A stretch of 64,000 bases of DNA, taken from assembly GCF_021155765.1 (NCBI RefSeq), contig NC_060107.1, positions 9,224,501 to 9,288,500 on the forward strand, written 5' to 3'. The notes under the pieces were generated by a model, which did not search any database, was not told the DNA's origin, and saw only the letters and a program-made list of their open reading frames with translations. A program made the translations under genes and the position numbers. Of the stretch, positions 27,401 to 36,533 are shown one piece after another. Each line of letters opens with the position of its first letter. Position 1 is the stretch's first letter. This DNA is from Diprion similis. Lineage: Eukaryota; Arthropoda; Insecta; Hymenoptera; Diprionidae.

Positions 27401-30400
27401 TACCATTGTATACACATGGCGTGCCTAATGGTACAAGGATATGTGCGCCAAAAAGGCAAATTTGGTGGTAAAAGTTCATATCTGAACTAAAGCTAGCCGA
27501 AAAAATAAACAAATGTAAAAGGCCTTATGTATGGTAGATACGCGTTTAGAGTACCAACATACCTATATATTTTTATTTCTCACATTTATAAATGGTATAC
27601 GATCGCATCCGCGATTTTTGTATTGTTTTTTTTTTCGTAAACGACGTAAAAAACTTTGAAACTTCAAGATTCATTGATTATAATCGACGATATTTATGAC
27701 CTTTTACCGTTAATTGATTCATTTTTCAATTCCAACGTTTTTGAGTGTATCCTAATGTTTTTAGCGTAAGTACGCAGGGAAAAAATACCATTTTCTACCT
27801 TTACGCGGGGTAAAACATCGTAGAATGAGATTAAGCGATTTTGGCCGGGTGCTAAAAATGAAGAAACTGTACTTTTTCCCCACTAGTGAAGAAAAAATGG
27901 TTTGCTATATCCCAACGCGCAAGTAATTCATCGAGAAATAGAGTCTTATTTCACTTTCATCAGTTTATTTCGTAACTAATCAAGTATAAAATGAGCGCGA
28001 AGGTGTTGTTCAATGGCGTAATCGTGACCAAATCACGAGTACAATGTCAAGCTTACAGAGGAAGAGAAAATGAGGCATTTCACTCAATTCTGCACATGCT
28101 ACGAACGACAAAGGAATCTAAGTGATCGATGTGATTTTAATCCAGAAGTGTCTATAGGTGTACCCCGAGGAAATTCACTTTGAAGTCGAATCTGACGTGA
28201 GCAAGATATAACACAAGCAATCGATCAAGATTGTATCCCTTTCCTACCAGAACACTCGCCACTCAAAGGCAACGCACCCCATGCACAGGAGCTTCCGATA
28301 TCTTATCGCCTTGCAGGCTCAGGGCTGAATGCTGCCAGTACTTGTCATTCGCTTCAGTTACGATTCGAAATTGGAATCGAGAGAAACCGCGAGATCGTGA
28401 AACGCATGAGGCTGAAGTTAGTAACGTTACTGAAATGATCATAACGTTTCGGAAAATCGTTACTTCATGGTGGCAAGAATGTTTGAAATTTATTGCCAGT
28501 AAATAATAATAATAATAATAAACTAGGTACTTCAAAGTCAATTCAATCTTAAAAAATAATCATTTTTCCCCTAAAAGTCTCGTTGCGTTAATGTTACTAA
28601 CTTCGGCTTCATTGAAACTCGCCACTTTACTCCGATGGAATTTTTCACAATAAACAGTTTTTCTTCTTTTTTTTTTTTAGAAGCAGAAAGGTCTGCTTTG
28701 GAAAATTCGATACGGGGCTAGCTAATTACCGTTATGTATTATTCAGGCTGAAGGTCAAGACAAAGGGCGACTCGCCAATTCCGCCGAGAATATTCTCGCG
28801 CGTTAATCACGAGAAATTAGTGTTCAAGAAGAAGAAAAATTAAGGGGTAGAAACAAATGAGATGATCTTTAATCTTTCTCTTATTTTAATTTGTTTTCCT
28901 TTTCCCTCTCTCTCGCTCTCTCTCTCTCTTTTCTCTATCCATCGTCCCACCTTTATCGTAATCAACGTCTTCTTGAGATCTTTGCAAATTTATTTTACCG
29001 AGCGTGAGGTGTACGTGAGCGGCAAATTTTTACGACCCCCTTCAGAGTCATGGTTTTATTTTTAGAGGCTCTTTGAATGTCCGATATAAGGACGGATGAT
29101 CGCTGATGGCTGTATCCACACTCTGATGGGATGGAGAGGAATCCCGTATCCCAACGGGTTTATAACACGTTCAGAATGAAGTACGAACCTTGAAAATTAA
29201 TGAGTTCGGTTATGAAGTTTGTTTCCCGCGGTAATTAACACAATTACTCACGTCTGTCGCGTGATTGTAAGGTGCTATAACTCTATCAACGTTTATTATC
29301 AGACATTTCTACTTCTGCGTTTGAATTGCAACGCGTGTAAGACAAGGATTTGCGATAAATTATTAATACCTTGTTAGGTCTGCGTGTGCGTAATGTATAA
29401 TAAATAGGTATACAACCCTTAATGAAAATGTTATTTGGCAAAATCTCTCCGCCTACATAAATGTATATCATCTATCCTTTCTAACGATTAATAATTGGTA
29501 CTCTAGATCTTTAGCTTGCCGACCGTAGATCGAAACTAAATTTTATTCTCAACTTGTCACTTATCGTAAGGTATATACTGTATATATATACATACATGTG
29601 TAATTATTTTGTTTGTTTGGTCAAATGCTGAATTACGCATGCCGAAAGGAGATTAATTTCCTTTTTTTTTGGACTGTTTTTAAGCCAAGCGAATTATAAC
29701 AAAATTTTATAAACACTTGAACGATTCCATCGCTAAACTGATTTCGAAGTAATTGGAACGAGAACGGATTTTTTCTCCCCCATTTTTTGAGACTTACTCA
29801 AAAGCGGAAGTCCAAAAACGTTCGAGTATATATAAATCAAAAATCGTCTCACGAGTAGCGAAAAAGCAAAATAAAAATACAGAATTTGTCGACTCCACTA
29901 ATACTTGAAAAAGTTCTCAATCAAATTGAAAGTAGTGAAGTGAAGACCTGATCGAATTGGCACGGAATCCCCTAGATAACTGTAGTTTTCACATTACATT
30001 AGCCGATGACGAGAACTTTACGGTAAACAACAGAAGTTATACGTTTGTAATTTGCGTTAAATGAATATTGAGGGCTGAAAAAAAGGACTTAGTTGATTTT
30101 TCATTATTTCTTTGCAAAAAATGTCAATAAAAGTTTTTCCAAAATTCATTTGAAACAAACAGAATCCAGCCCATAAATATAAATTGATGCCTTTCCTAGA
30201 AACTGACAGACTACTGTGGGCATAAAAAAATGTTGATCAACTCGAAGGATGCTGAGCAAGAATTAGACAACGAACTGAAAAAAATGAATTTGGAAAATAA
30301 AATAATTCAGCTGAAATAATTGTGGGTGGAAACGTGAAAGTGCTGCCGATACGTAACCACAGTTTCGTTGAAATACCGGGAACGGCGTGCCTGCGTCATT

Positions 30401-32199
30401 AACGGGGGGAGAAAATTTTCCGCGACTTTTTGTTGCTTTCGTTATACGTAAAGAGGTATATATATATATATACGCGTGTATTTTTTGTACATTTTTTTTT
30501 CTGCTACCCTCAAACAGCCGAAAGGCTTTTGCAGACTTTCCCCTCCCGGCTCGATTAATTCTGCGGTTTAAACGCCATTTCACTGATGCCACCGCGTTCT
30601 CTCTTTTGCAGGTACCCTTCAACCCCATCACCGCGATGCTGTTCACCCTCGACTTTTTCGTAGTCTGTCTTAACGTGAGTAAAAAAATGTCACAAAAACA
30701 AACTGTACCAGTAACTAAGTCGCGAAAACGTGGGGAACGAGAGCTATACTTATAATGACCAGGACCAGAGCACGAGGAGTATCTCATTGTTGGTCGATCA
30801 CCGAAACTTAGTCAGTCTGAAGTTTTTTTTTTATTTGTCATTTTCTGTTTTTTTCTTGTTACCATCTTATTTTCGTGCTCGTTATGTAAGATGATTTGCG
30901 TTTACTTGTAGCAGAAAATTTTGTTGCCTTCAATATGTGGATGATGGAAGGTTAATGGACACGTTTATAAGAGTGTGGGTCAAATTTCGGAATTGTCAAA
31001 GTTTGGACAGACCATTACACCGGATTATCGAAATTCCGAATGGTCGAAATTCTCAATGATAAAATTTCCGCACGATCAAAACTTGGAGTTGAAAACCTTA
31101 TACTAACGGTGAACGCTTCGAGATATATCCAATAATTGATTCGCGGTGTTTGTGAAGGCTGTTGAAGTTCGAAGTTTTGATCATTCAGGGTTTTGACCTT
31201 TCGATGCAATGGTCTCTTTGAACTTTGACCATTCGAATCCCTGATCGATTCTATGATTTGGCCAGTGGCAGTTTTGGCCACTTGACGTAAAGACCATCCG
31301 AATTTTGACGGGTTCGAGGTTTTGACTATTCGGACTTTTGACCATTGGATGTGACTGACTGACCAAACTTTAACCATTCGGAATTTTGACTCGCATGCTT
31401 TTCTAAACTTCATCTGATCGTTATGCAACCTATGATTAATTCGGTTAGACATTTGACTATATCAATTTTTTTTCCCCATTTTCTCTCTACAGGTATACTC
31501 GTTGCTTTGCGTTATTTCCCAGTATCAAGAATACGTTGCCGGCCGAGGAACAGCCGCCGACGATTGTGAATACAGGGTGAGTATAATATCGTCAACAATA
31601 TATTTTCCGACAGTAAATATCGCTATTCTCATGGTACAGTCTCGCGATCAAATGAACAGTAGTATTGATAATACAGGCATCAATCACCCGAGCATTGAAT
31701 AACCGGCGTGTGTCGGGAAAATAAATAAATAAATAAAAAACCACCATTTCATAAGGGGGTTGCTAGCAAGACAACTTTGGTATCATATTCATAAACACTA
31801 TCCAAAATAAAAAAGTCATAATTGGCAGGTAGTCGCGACACCATTTCGTGTCCAACATGATGTAGTTCAATTACGATAACGCGTGTCGATTGGTAGGTGC
31901 TTTGTAGACATGGCTTATCATGGGTGTAAATGTACGGGACCATAAAAATACACGTTCATATCCCGAGGGGTGGAACTAGTTATCAGAATTTTCGATTAGA
32001 GCTCTAAACCATCGGGTGTAAGGTCATCTAGACTACCTCAGGTATGCAGGTTGAAGTTCATCGATCATCAATTTCGGTCACAGACTCGGGGTTATCAATA
32101 TTCGAGTTATCCAATTGGTTCCTCGCAAACCATCACCGAACATATGCGACAACGCGGATAATACTAGCGACAAGATTGGGATGGTTGTGCTATTTGAAC

Positions 32200-32236
<37 letters not shown>

Positions 32237-35200
32237 TCTCTCATCTGACTGGATAGAAATTACGAAAGCCTCATTAACTGTAAGACCGGTGCAAATATTG
32301 ATTTAACAACTGGTGAAAATTAATTACGTGGTTTATTATATGGTTTAATGAAAATTTATTGTGCCTGACATGTAGGAGGGAAGGTAAGAGGAGCTGCGAG
32401 ATGCGAGGTAGTTACGTCAACAAGGCGTACCTATACAATTTATTTGAGTAATCAGTTGAGACGAGCTTCTGTAATATATATCAGACTGTTTTAAATTAGG
32501 GTTATATTTAATTTTGTCTCTTTCTTGTTGCAATTATTATATACGAAGATAAGTTTTTACTCCAGGAAAACGAATCCTCTTAAAGTGTAATAAGATTTTT
32601 TACTCAAGTCAAGGTGTCTCAGCATTCCATGTGAATCAATCTCATTCAAATAACGTGAAAGAAACATGTACAGAGTGAATTCCTAACGACTGCATGATCC
32701 GCGATTTGCTAAACATGCATCCGACAGCAAGTGTTCACCAAGGCAACCAACTGTCACTGAGCTTGATGATTTCGAGTCACCGACAACTGTGAAAATTCTT
32801 CAGATTACGACGGTTGGTCGGCCTGAAAACAGCAACTCTCGGATTGCAGCGCGCATGCGCATTAAATCTTAGCAGACGACGGATCATGCAGTCGTTAGGA
32901 ATTCACTCTGCACTGGTATCGAAAAAGCTCGTCGTGTTATCTGATACGGGTAATCCTGCCCAATTCCGGAAGGTACCAGCCGTGAGATACGCGGTTCAGC
33001 CAACGACGACGGCGACTTCCTGCCTTAGCTCGAGAAGGGCGCCGACGAACAACGAGACCAGAGCCACCGCCACCCCTACACAGAGTCCTACAGCGATTCC
33101 GGCGATCCTGGCGAACGAGAAGAGTCCTGTGGCGTGCAGCAAACCGGGGCGGAAACACGTCCAATTTCCAGATACGCCGACGGCTAGCCAAGGAGAGAAG
33201 TCAGGTCAGTTCGCGTCTGCAATTCTTCCAGTTTCGAGGCCCTAACAACCCCTAAAACAAATCGAACCGGTCTTGTGCGCGGTGTTTTAAGAGTAGATAT
33301 CGATCCTTTAATCGGTATAAGACAATTCGATATTTTCAACCCTTCGTTTTACAACGATTCGAAGGGTTGGAGTTTCTTTTTTAAACACATTTTTTCACAA
33401 CCCCAGACCTCCAGACAACGCGATAAGTATTCTACGGCGTCAGGTTTTAAGACGTTCGATTTCGTGAAGACTGATTTCGACGAGAGAAGCCGCAATTTTA
33501 CGTGCCAAATTTATTTTTCTTCTCTATGCAGTCTTCATTTTTAGATGAAATTCAACAAGCAGCCATTTATTCTTTGGAAATTAGCTCAACTTTACATTCG
33601 TAAGATTTTTGTTAGAGACATTCAACCGGTCACGATGATGTTCATATTCCGTCAAAATATTTGATAATTATGACTGTTTGTTTTTACAAGCTCGTAACGT
33701 TTCTTTCAAGGCAAAAAATTAAATATCTTTCTTAAAGTTGGTGCAAGTGTAGCAAGAATCAGAGATTTTTCTATTTTTTTTATTTTTTCATTTTAACTTG
33801 TCGTTCAATTTTGTTGACAGGGAAGAGAAATTTGGCACAGTATACATTTTAGCGAATATTCCGACATTAGAAATTCTGAAATCACGGCGAAAATATCGCA
33901 CTGTGACAAACTGCCTCGGTCTTTCCGTTCAGGGAACGCAAATTTATACGATTTTCATTTCGCCCACTTTTTTGGCTACAAGTTCTAAATCATTCACGTC
34001 TGCGACTATGGACCTGCAGTGAGAATCGAATCTACGTTAAAATATAACCGTCTGAATAGCAAATATGATAGAAAAAAAAGTGCTGCAAATTTGTCGCTGA
34101 TGTGAAAGGTGATTCATTTTTGTTTCTTTCCCGTTACTCACGATCAGAGTGAAAAGAAAAATCTCTCGCAATCAATTCACCGGACACATTTTTCGATGGA
34201 TTTATTCTCATTTAAAAAAATTAAAAACTGCTATTGAAATGTTGATTAAATACCGCCGAGAAATTCTGACAAGTTGCGTAACGAGTTTTCGTACATCTCT
34301 GCTTACTTAAAAAAAAATATCTATATTTCATTTCGAATTATTTCAAAATGGTCAAAAATCTAGTAGATTCGTTCGTCTTCGCTCGCTCAAAGATGCTCTC
34401 TACAAATTCACTGTCGCAAAATTTCTAAGCGATTATAAATACAGCATGAATCAAAGAGATCTTATAGCTAGTAGCTCACGAATATCAGATCTTCATAAAT
34501 ACTCAACACTTAAGACTATCTTATGATAAAATCAATAAAAAGTATCGATCTCCAATCATCCACCCCTCCTTGACCCTTTGAGTCACACATTATTGTGCTG
34601 AGTCAACTTTTATAACAAGATAGTATTCTGTGGTTTTGAGGACCACTGATTACGAATCTGAAATCAGGTTTTAAAAAATCAAGATGGTGGATCCAATGTA
34701 GTGGATGAAAATTTCAAATTAGATCAAATCCGGCTAAAAAACTGCATGCAGGACTTTTCGGAGCCGTTTATTAGATTCTCCATATTGAATTTTCAAAATC
34801 TGATTTCAGATTCGTAATCAACGACCCCAAACACCGATGGAAAAAGTTTTTTCTCCGGAATCGATGGAATTTGAAATTTTTGTCCGCCATACCGGTTCTG
34901 CGATATCAGATTCGTGATCAGTGACCCAAAAAACTCATAATTTATGTAAAACATGTACATGTGTAAATGGGTAACTTTCTCAGAAATGAATTATTCCTTC
35001 AATTTTCACGACTTTTTTAATTAATTTATTCCTAACAATAATAATTCACATTATATCGTAACAATTGTTCGTATACTATCAGGAGTAGCAAAAATTTACA
35101 AATAAAAATATGTTTAAAAAGCGATATAAAATAGGTGTTAAGAATACTTACCCCTATGCCTCAGAGGGTTAAAATCGAAACCCTAGCGCTAATTGCCGCG

Positions 35201-35427
35201 AAAATAAGGTAAAACTGGTGCAAATTTTGCGACCTGCATATGTTTCAGAGATCGGGACAAAACACGCATCGCCGACCTGGAACCCCGCGGAGGTCGTCGA
35301 ATTAGGCAAAACCCCGTCGCAGCTGATCCCGGCGGTCGTGGATACTGCGCCGCTGTTATCCTCATCCCCGAGGCAGCAGCAGCAGCAGCAGAACGAAGCT
35401 GTGAAGATCACGAGCGATGGCGTTTGA
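174..35427 (+). CDS. Four-pass membrane protein, DUF4728/pasiflora-like, 8 coding exons
   Basis: Spliced CDS joined by hand: 174-248, 23165-23288, 23944-24029, 26856-26951, 30612-30674, 31493-31576, 32973-33204, 35249-35427. All junctions are GT-AG, phases agree (0,1,0,0,0,0,1) and the sum is 939 nt, giving 312 residues. Seen: a Cys-rich start (CCCW at residues 7-10); TM1 about residues 16-36; an extracellular loop about 37-67; TM2 about 70-94; TM3 about 98-122 with the IPW and VVD motifs; TM4 about 132-159; then a hydrophilic tail rich in Thr, Ser and Pro that ends with a Gln6 run. Known: insect tetraspan families of this shape include DUF4728 proteins and the septate-junction pasiflora proteins. 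Inferred: a plasma-membrane protein with cytosolic N- and C-termini. The family name is from memory of motif layout, so the exact orthologue is open. The gene model is firmer than the name. The weakest junction is the start of exon 7. Confidence 0.8.
371..422. repeat. TA / TATG / TG microsatellite
   Basis: A (TA)n run passes into TATG units and then TG units, just downstream of coding exon 1. Confidence 0.9.
1081..1102. repeat. Poly(A) tract
   Basis: An uninterrupted A run of about 22 bases inside intron 1. No target-site duplication or upstream retroelement body was recognised. Confidence 0.9.
3246..3471. mobile_element. Short terminal-inverted-repeat element, family C
   Basis: The left end reads GGTATTCCACGCCAACTC (3249-3266) and the right end is its exact reverse complement (3450-3467), 18 of 18 bases. 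The interior is AT-rich and non-coding. The structure is that of a MITE-like element of about 226 bp. A diverged relative is at 16481-16697. Confidence 0.75.
3905..4150 (-). repeat. Dispersed repeat D, diverged copy
   Basis: It shares ordered blocks with 41615-41895: GGCCAAAAATCGACAT near its start and GTGCAATGTAGTAAAATTGA near its end, with diverged sequence between. The orientation is the same as the 41.6-kb copy. Confidence 0.45.
5304..5662. mobile_element. TIR element with G-rich ends, flanked by TA
   Basis: The ends are TAGGGGAGGGTGGGGC (5304-5319) and its perfect reverse complement (5647-5662), 16 of 16. TA dinucleotides border both G/C-rich ends, as expected for insertion at TA. A sub-terminal CTTTGCCCCA repeats the end motif inside. 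There is no transposase frame in about 359 bp, so it is non-autonomous. Confidence 0.8.
7540..7740. repeat. Foldback element, family A, diverged
   Basis: The left part (GGGTTCATTATTACAAATTTC) and right part (AACCTCAGGTTCGTGATCAG) correspond to the two arms of the family A element at 8687-8852, in inverted orientation to each other. Confidence 0.5.
8051..8125 (+). promoter_or_regulatory. Possible TATA promoter followed by a splice donor
   Basis: A TATAAAAAAGGCGCC sequence near 8056 lies about 30 bp before a GC-richer stretch that reaches a consensus donor CC|GTAAGT at about 8124. This could be an alternative non-coding first exon of the tetraspan gene. No transcript evidence is available and the call is weak. 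Confidence 0.22.
8687..8852. mobile_element. Foldback element, family A
   Basis: The arms at 8687-8722 and 8817-8852 pair as imperfect inverted repeats around CTGATTACGAATCTGAAAT. The spacer is about 94 bp and non-coding. Related copies are at 7540-7740, 18365-18440 and 34638-34829. Confidence 0.7.
9310..9640 (+). repeat. Dispersed repeat D, + copy
   Basis: The blocks CAGTCTTCTGATTAAAAT, AAATCTACTAGATTTTTA and TTTTTGGTCAACC recur in the same order on the reverse strand of 41615-41895. The 74-codon open frame inside is therefore a repeat shadow rather than a gene. Confidence 0.65.
10366..10559. mobile_element. Foldback element, family B
   Basis: The arms 10366-10393 and 10532-10559 are inverted repeats with 27 of 28 matches (core CCTACATTACCGGCACA). 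The interior contains GAATAACCCCGCAGTCGAA and GGTTTGTGTCT, which recur in the element at 25861-26077. The - strand open frame over 10378-10719 is a shadow. Confidence 0.75.
14010..14083. repeat. TG/TA and GA microsatellites
   Basis: TGTGTATGTG and (TA)n at about 14014-14047 are followed after a short gap by a GA run at 14066-14082. Confidence 0.9.
14413..14445. repeat. GT microsatellite
   Basis: A (GT)n run with one C interruption inside intron 1. Confidence 0.9.
14540..14717 (-). other. Exon-like segment on the minus strand, unassigned
   Basis: Read on the minus strand, an acceptor-like TATTATTCCAG precedes 178 nt that are open in one frame and end in a consensus donor G|GTGAGT. The translation includes FPSFKRSNRRVQLRFDLSM and matches no family I recognise. 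It is GC-richer than its surroundings. It may be an exon of a nested gene or a non-coding RNA, or chance; no partner exon was found. Confidence 0.22.
16481..16697. mobile_element. TIR element, family C, diverged
   Basis: The left end GGGCATTCCAAACGAACTC and right end GAGTTGAGATGGAATGCCCC are imperfect inverted repeats related to the ends of 3246-3471. The size is similar (217 versus 226 bp). Confidence 0.6.
18365..18440 (+). repeat. Half copy of foldback family A
   Basis: GCTGATTACGGACCTGAATTC followed by AAAATTCAAAATGGCGGATG matches one arm and the adjacent interior of family A; the second arm is missing. Confidence 0.5.
18791..18817. repeat. TC microsatellite
   Basis: (TC)n of about 13 units followed by an imperfect CT-rich tail. 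Confidence 0.9.
19911..19962. repeat. ACAAAC hexamer and CA repeat
   Basis: Tandem ACAAAC units pass into a CA run and a short CG run (GCGCGCG). The Cys/Leu- and Lys/His-rich frames across it are artefacts. Confidence 0.9.
20455..20828. repeat. Inverted repeat with long spacer
   Basis: The arms 20455-20497 and 20786-20828 are reverse complements with a few mismatches (shared core GAGATCATCGCG). The spacer is about 288 bp. It could be a further diverged foldback element. Confidence 0.5.
23165..23288 (+). CDS. Tetraspan gene, coding exon 2
   Basis: The acceptor TTTCAAATTTCAG ends at 23164 and the donor is A|GTAAGTT. Only one frame is open. It encodes LYFALTTVM, completing TM1, then the hydrophilic first loop. 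It ends in phase 1, which matches the 2-nt start of the next exon. Confidence 0.8.
23944..24029 (+). CDS. Tetraspan gene, coding exon 3 (TM2)
   Basis: The acceptor TTATGTTTTCAG ends at 23943. The 86 nt complete a Thr codon and encode a hydrophobic segment ending FLLLYGLFK, then donor GTATTA in phase 0. Confidence 0.8.
24030..26855 (+). other. Intron 3 of the tetraspan gene
   Basis: 2.8 kb. It holds the family B foldback at 25861-26077 and otherwise no feature I can support. Antisense open frames at 25440-25905 have no splice-consistent partners. Confidence 0.6.
25861..26077. mobile_element. Foldback element, family B, second copy
   Basis: The left arm starts CAGATCTCGATACCGACA and, after an 18-bp insertion, continues CCGCTTCACAGCTCAGACAC. 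The right arm (26026-26077) is its reverse complement without the insertion. The interior GGGATTACCCCGACTCGAA matches the copy at 10366-10559. Confidence 0.72.
26856..26951 (+). CDS. Tetraspan gene, coding exon 4 (TM3)
   Basis: Acceptor TTCTGTTTCAG and donor GTAAGA, both consensus. It holds 32 codons, beginning DQRVLLIPW, with an acidic residue inside the membrane segment (SVVDITHSM). Confidence 0.88.
26952..30611 (+). other. Intron 4 of the tetraspan gene
   Basis: 3.7 kb, AT-rich, with a TC microsatellite at about 28906-28932, a TAA run at 28503-28520 and an isolated family-C-like end (GAATTGGCACGGAATCCCC at about 29954). No coding segment is supported. Confidence 0.55.
30612..30674 (+). 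CDS. Tetraspan gene, coding exon 5 (start of TM4)
   Basis: Acceptor TCTTTTGCAG and donor GTGAGT. It holds 21 codons, VPFNPITAMLFTLDFFVVC then LN. A 174-codon antisense open frame over 30263-30787 is a shadow and is not annotated. Confidence 0.88.
30975..31400. repeat. Degenerate array of a TTTTGACCATTCGGA-like motif
   Basis: Within intron 5, at least ten imperfect versions of (T)TTTGACCATTCGGA occur in either orientation at irregular spacing, for example GTTTTGATCATTCAGG, ACTTTGACCATTCGAA and GTTTTGACTATTCGGA. The 145-codon - strand open frame here is produced by this repetition. Confidence 0.6.
31493..31576 (+). CDS. Tetraspan gene, coding exon 6 (end of TM4)
   Basis: Acceptor TTTCTCTCTACAG and donor GTGAGT. 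It holds 28 codons, VYSLLCVISQYQEY then a polar stretch, marking the exit of TM4 into the tail. Confidence 0.88.
31577..32972 (+). other. Intron 6 of the tetraspan gene
   Basis: 1.4 kb. It has a TC microsatellite at 32203-32242 and a palindromic GCGCATGCGC at 32851-32860. Nothing else is recognised. Confidence 0.6.
32851..32860. promoter_or_regulatory. NRF-1/ewg-type palindrome
   Basis: GCGCATGCGC matches the core bound by NRF-1 (ewg in flies) and is embedded in GCGCGCATGCGCAT. It lies just upstream of coding exon 7. Function is inferred from the motif alone. Confidence 0.35.
32973..33204 (+). CDS. Tetraspan gene, coding exon 7 (cytosolic tail)
   Basis: It encodes a Thr/Ser/Pro-rich tail containing QPTTTATSCLSSRR and KHVQFPDTP. 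The donor G|GTCAGT ends it in phase 1. The acceptor is uncertain: AAG|GTACCA at 32973 and TTCAG|CCA at 33000 both keep phase 0 and differ by nine codons; both have weak pyrimidine tracts. Confidence 0.68.
33205..35248 (+). other. Intron 7 of the tetraspan gene
   Basis: 2.0 kb, containing the family A foldback at 34638-34829 and a third arm at about 34899-34927. No other feature is supported. Confidence 0.6.
34638..34829. mobile_element. Foldback element, family A
   Basis: The left arm includes CTGATTACGAATCTGAAATC and the right arm GATTTCAGATTCGTAATCA, an almost perfect inverted pair. A further arm-like ATCAGATTCGTGATCAGTGA at about 34904-34923 suggests a nested or tandem copy. Confidence 0.72.
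35249..35427 (+). CDS. Tetraspan gene, coding exon 8 and stop
   Basis: The acceptor ATATGTTTCAG ends at 35248. The two leading bases complete a Glu codon with exon 7. It holds 58 further codons, including TWNPAEVVELGKTPSQ and six CAG codons at 35374-35391, then TGA. The length of the Gln run could vary between individuals. Confidence 0.8.
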
Positions 35428-36175
35428 ACGATCCCGACCTAAATCCCCCTTTCCTTAGGGTGCACGTTACAGCCCATTGAAAGTTGACTCGATTTTGAAT
35501 TTTCTATATATTTTCGAAAATTCTTCGTTATATGTATTATATTATATACATAATGTATACATACGGTATACAATTTATTACACATGCATTGTACATCCGT
35601 ATTATTATAATTATTCTTATCTATATAAAGACGACTTCAGCTGGGTGCACGTTTCGCTCTATACCGTCGAATCACGCGAGGGACCCTTGGCAGATTTTTT
35701 CTCTGCAGGTAATGACGATTTATAGTGATTAATTAAGTAACTGGGTATTCCGAAACGACGTGTATGATGATTTTTTCTTGCGTATTTTCCCCTTTTCGTT
35801 GTGTGTGTGTGTTTGTTTGTTTTTGTTTTTTTTTACACTCTTTTCTCCTTCGACCTTGCTCCGGTATTAATTCAGTCGCGAAGTTCTCGACGCGATTTGC
35901 AATTGAAATTCTTCCCCAATTATAAAGAAAATTTATGAGCTTTTTACAATCTCAAAAAAACCTTCACCTCTTCGCGACCGATGAAATATGCTAGTTTAAA
36001 ATATACCGCGTGTATACCTATATATACATTAGGGTGGTCCTCATTTAGGGTGTTGGCGAATTTTTTACCGCCCCATCACCCAAATCAACTTCAAATAATT
36101 CGAAAATAATCGCCTAATTTTTTCAGATTTCTATCTCAACTTTGGGATAGTTCACTTTGTGATCGAAGTTTCTTA

Positions 36176-36533
36176 TGGAAATAACATGGGAAAAACTTGT
36201 TTCCTCGGTATATATTTTGTTGCGAGAGTAATAACATTAAGAAAAATCTGCAACTGCGAGGTTTTAGTGGGCATTCGTGCTACTATCTGCAAAAAAATTT
36301 ACATCACGATACCAGCAAATCTAGACGAATTGCACTTACTCTAAATAAAAAAAAAAGTCAGATTTCGAGGGGGTGCAATTCGTCGAGAATGCATGGTACG
36401 ATTATGTAAATTTTTTCCCAGACAGTAGCACTCATGCCGACTAAAACCTCACAGTTAGAAATCTTATTTAACATTATTACTTTTACAATAAATTATATAC
36501 TGAGAAAAAAAGTTTTTCCCATGTTATTTTCCC
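36176..36533. repeat. Long inverted repeat (palindrome), about 160-bp arms
   Basis: The left arm 36176-36335 and right arm 36373-36533 are reverse complements with scattered mismatches and small gaps, separated by only about 37 bp. The outer ends pair ATAACATGGGAAAAACTT with AGTTTTTCCCATGTTATT; the inner ends pair GACGAATTGCAC with GTGCAATTCGTC. Transcribed, it would form a long hairpin. Confidence 0.85.

Noticed and set aside
30263-30787. 174-codon minus-strand open frame.
   Set aside because: It lies antisense to tetraspan exon 5, contains a TA-repeat-derived YIYIYI run, and has no splice or homology support.
31015-31452. 145-codon minus-strand open frame with repeated peptide units.
   Set aside because: The repetition comes from the degenerate TTTTGACCATTCGGA-like array at the DNA level.
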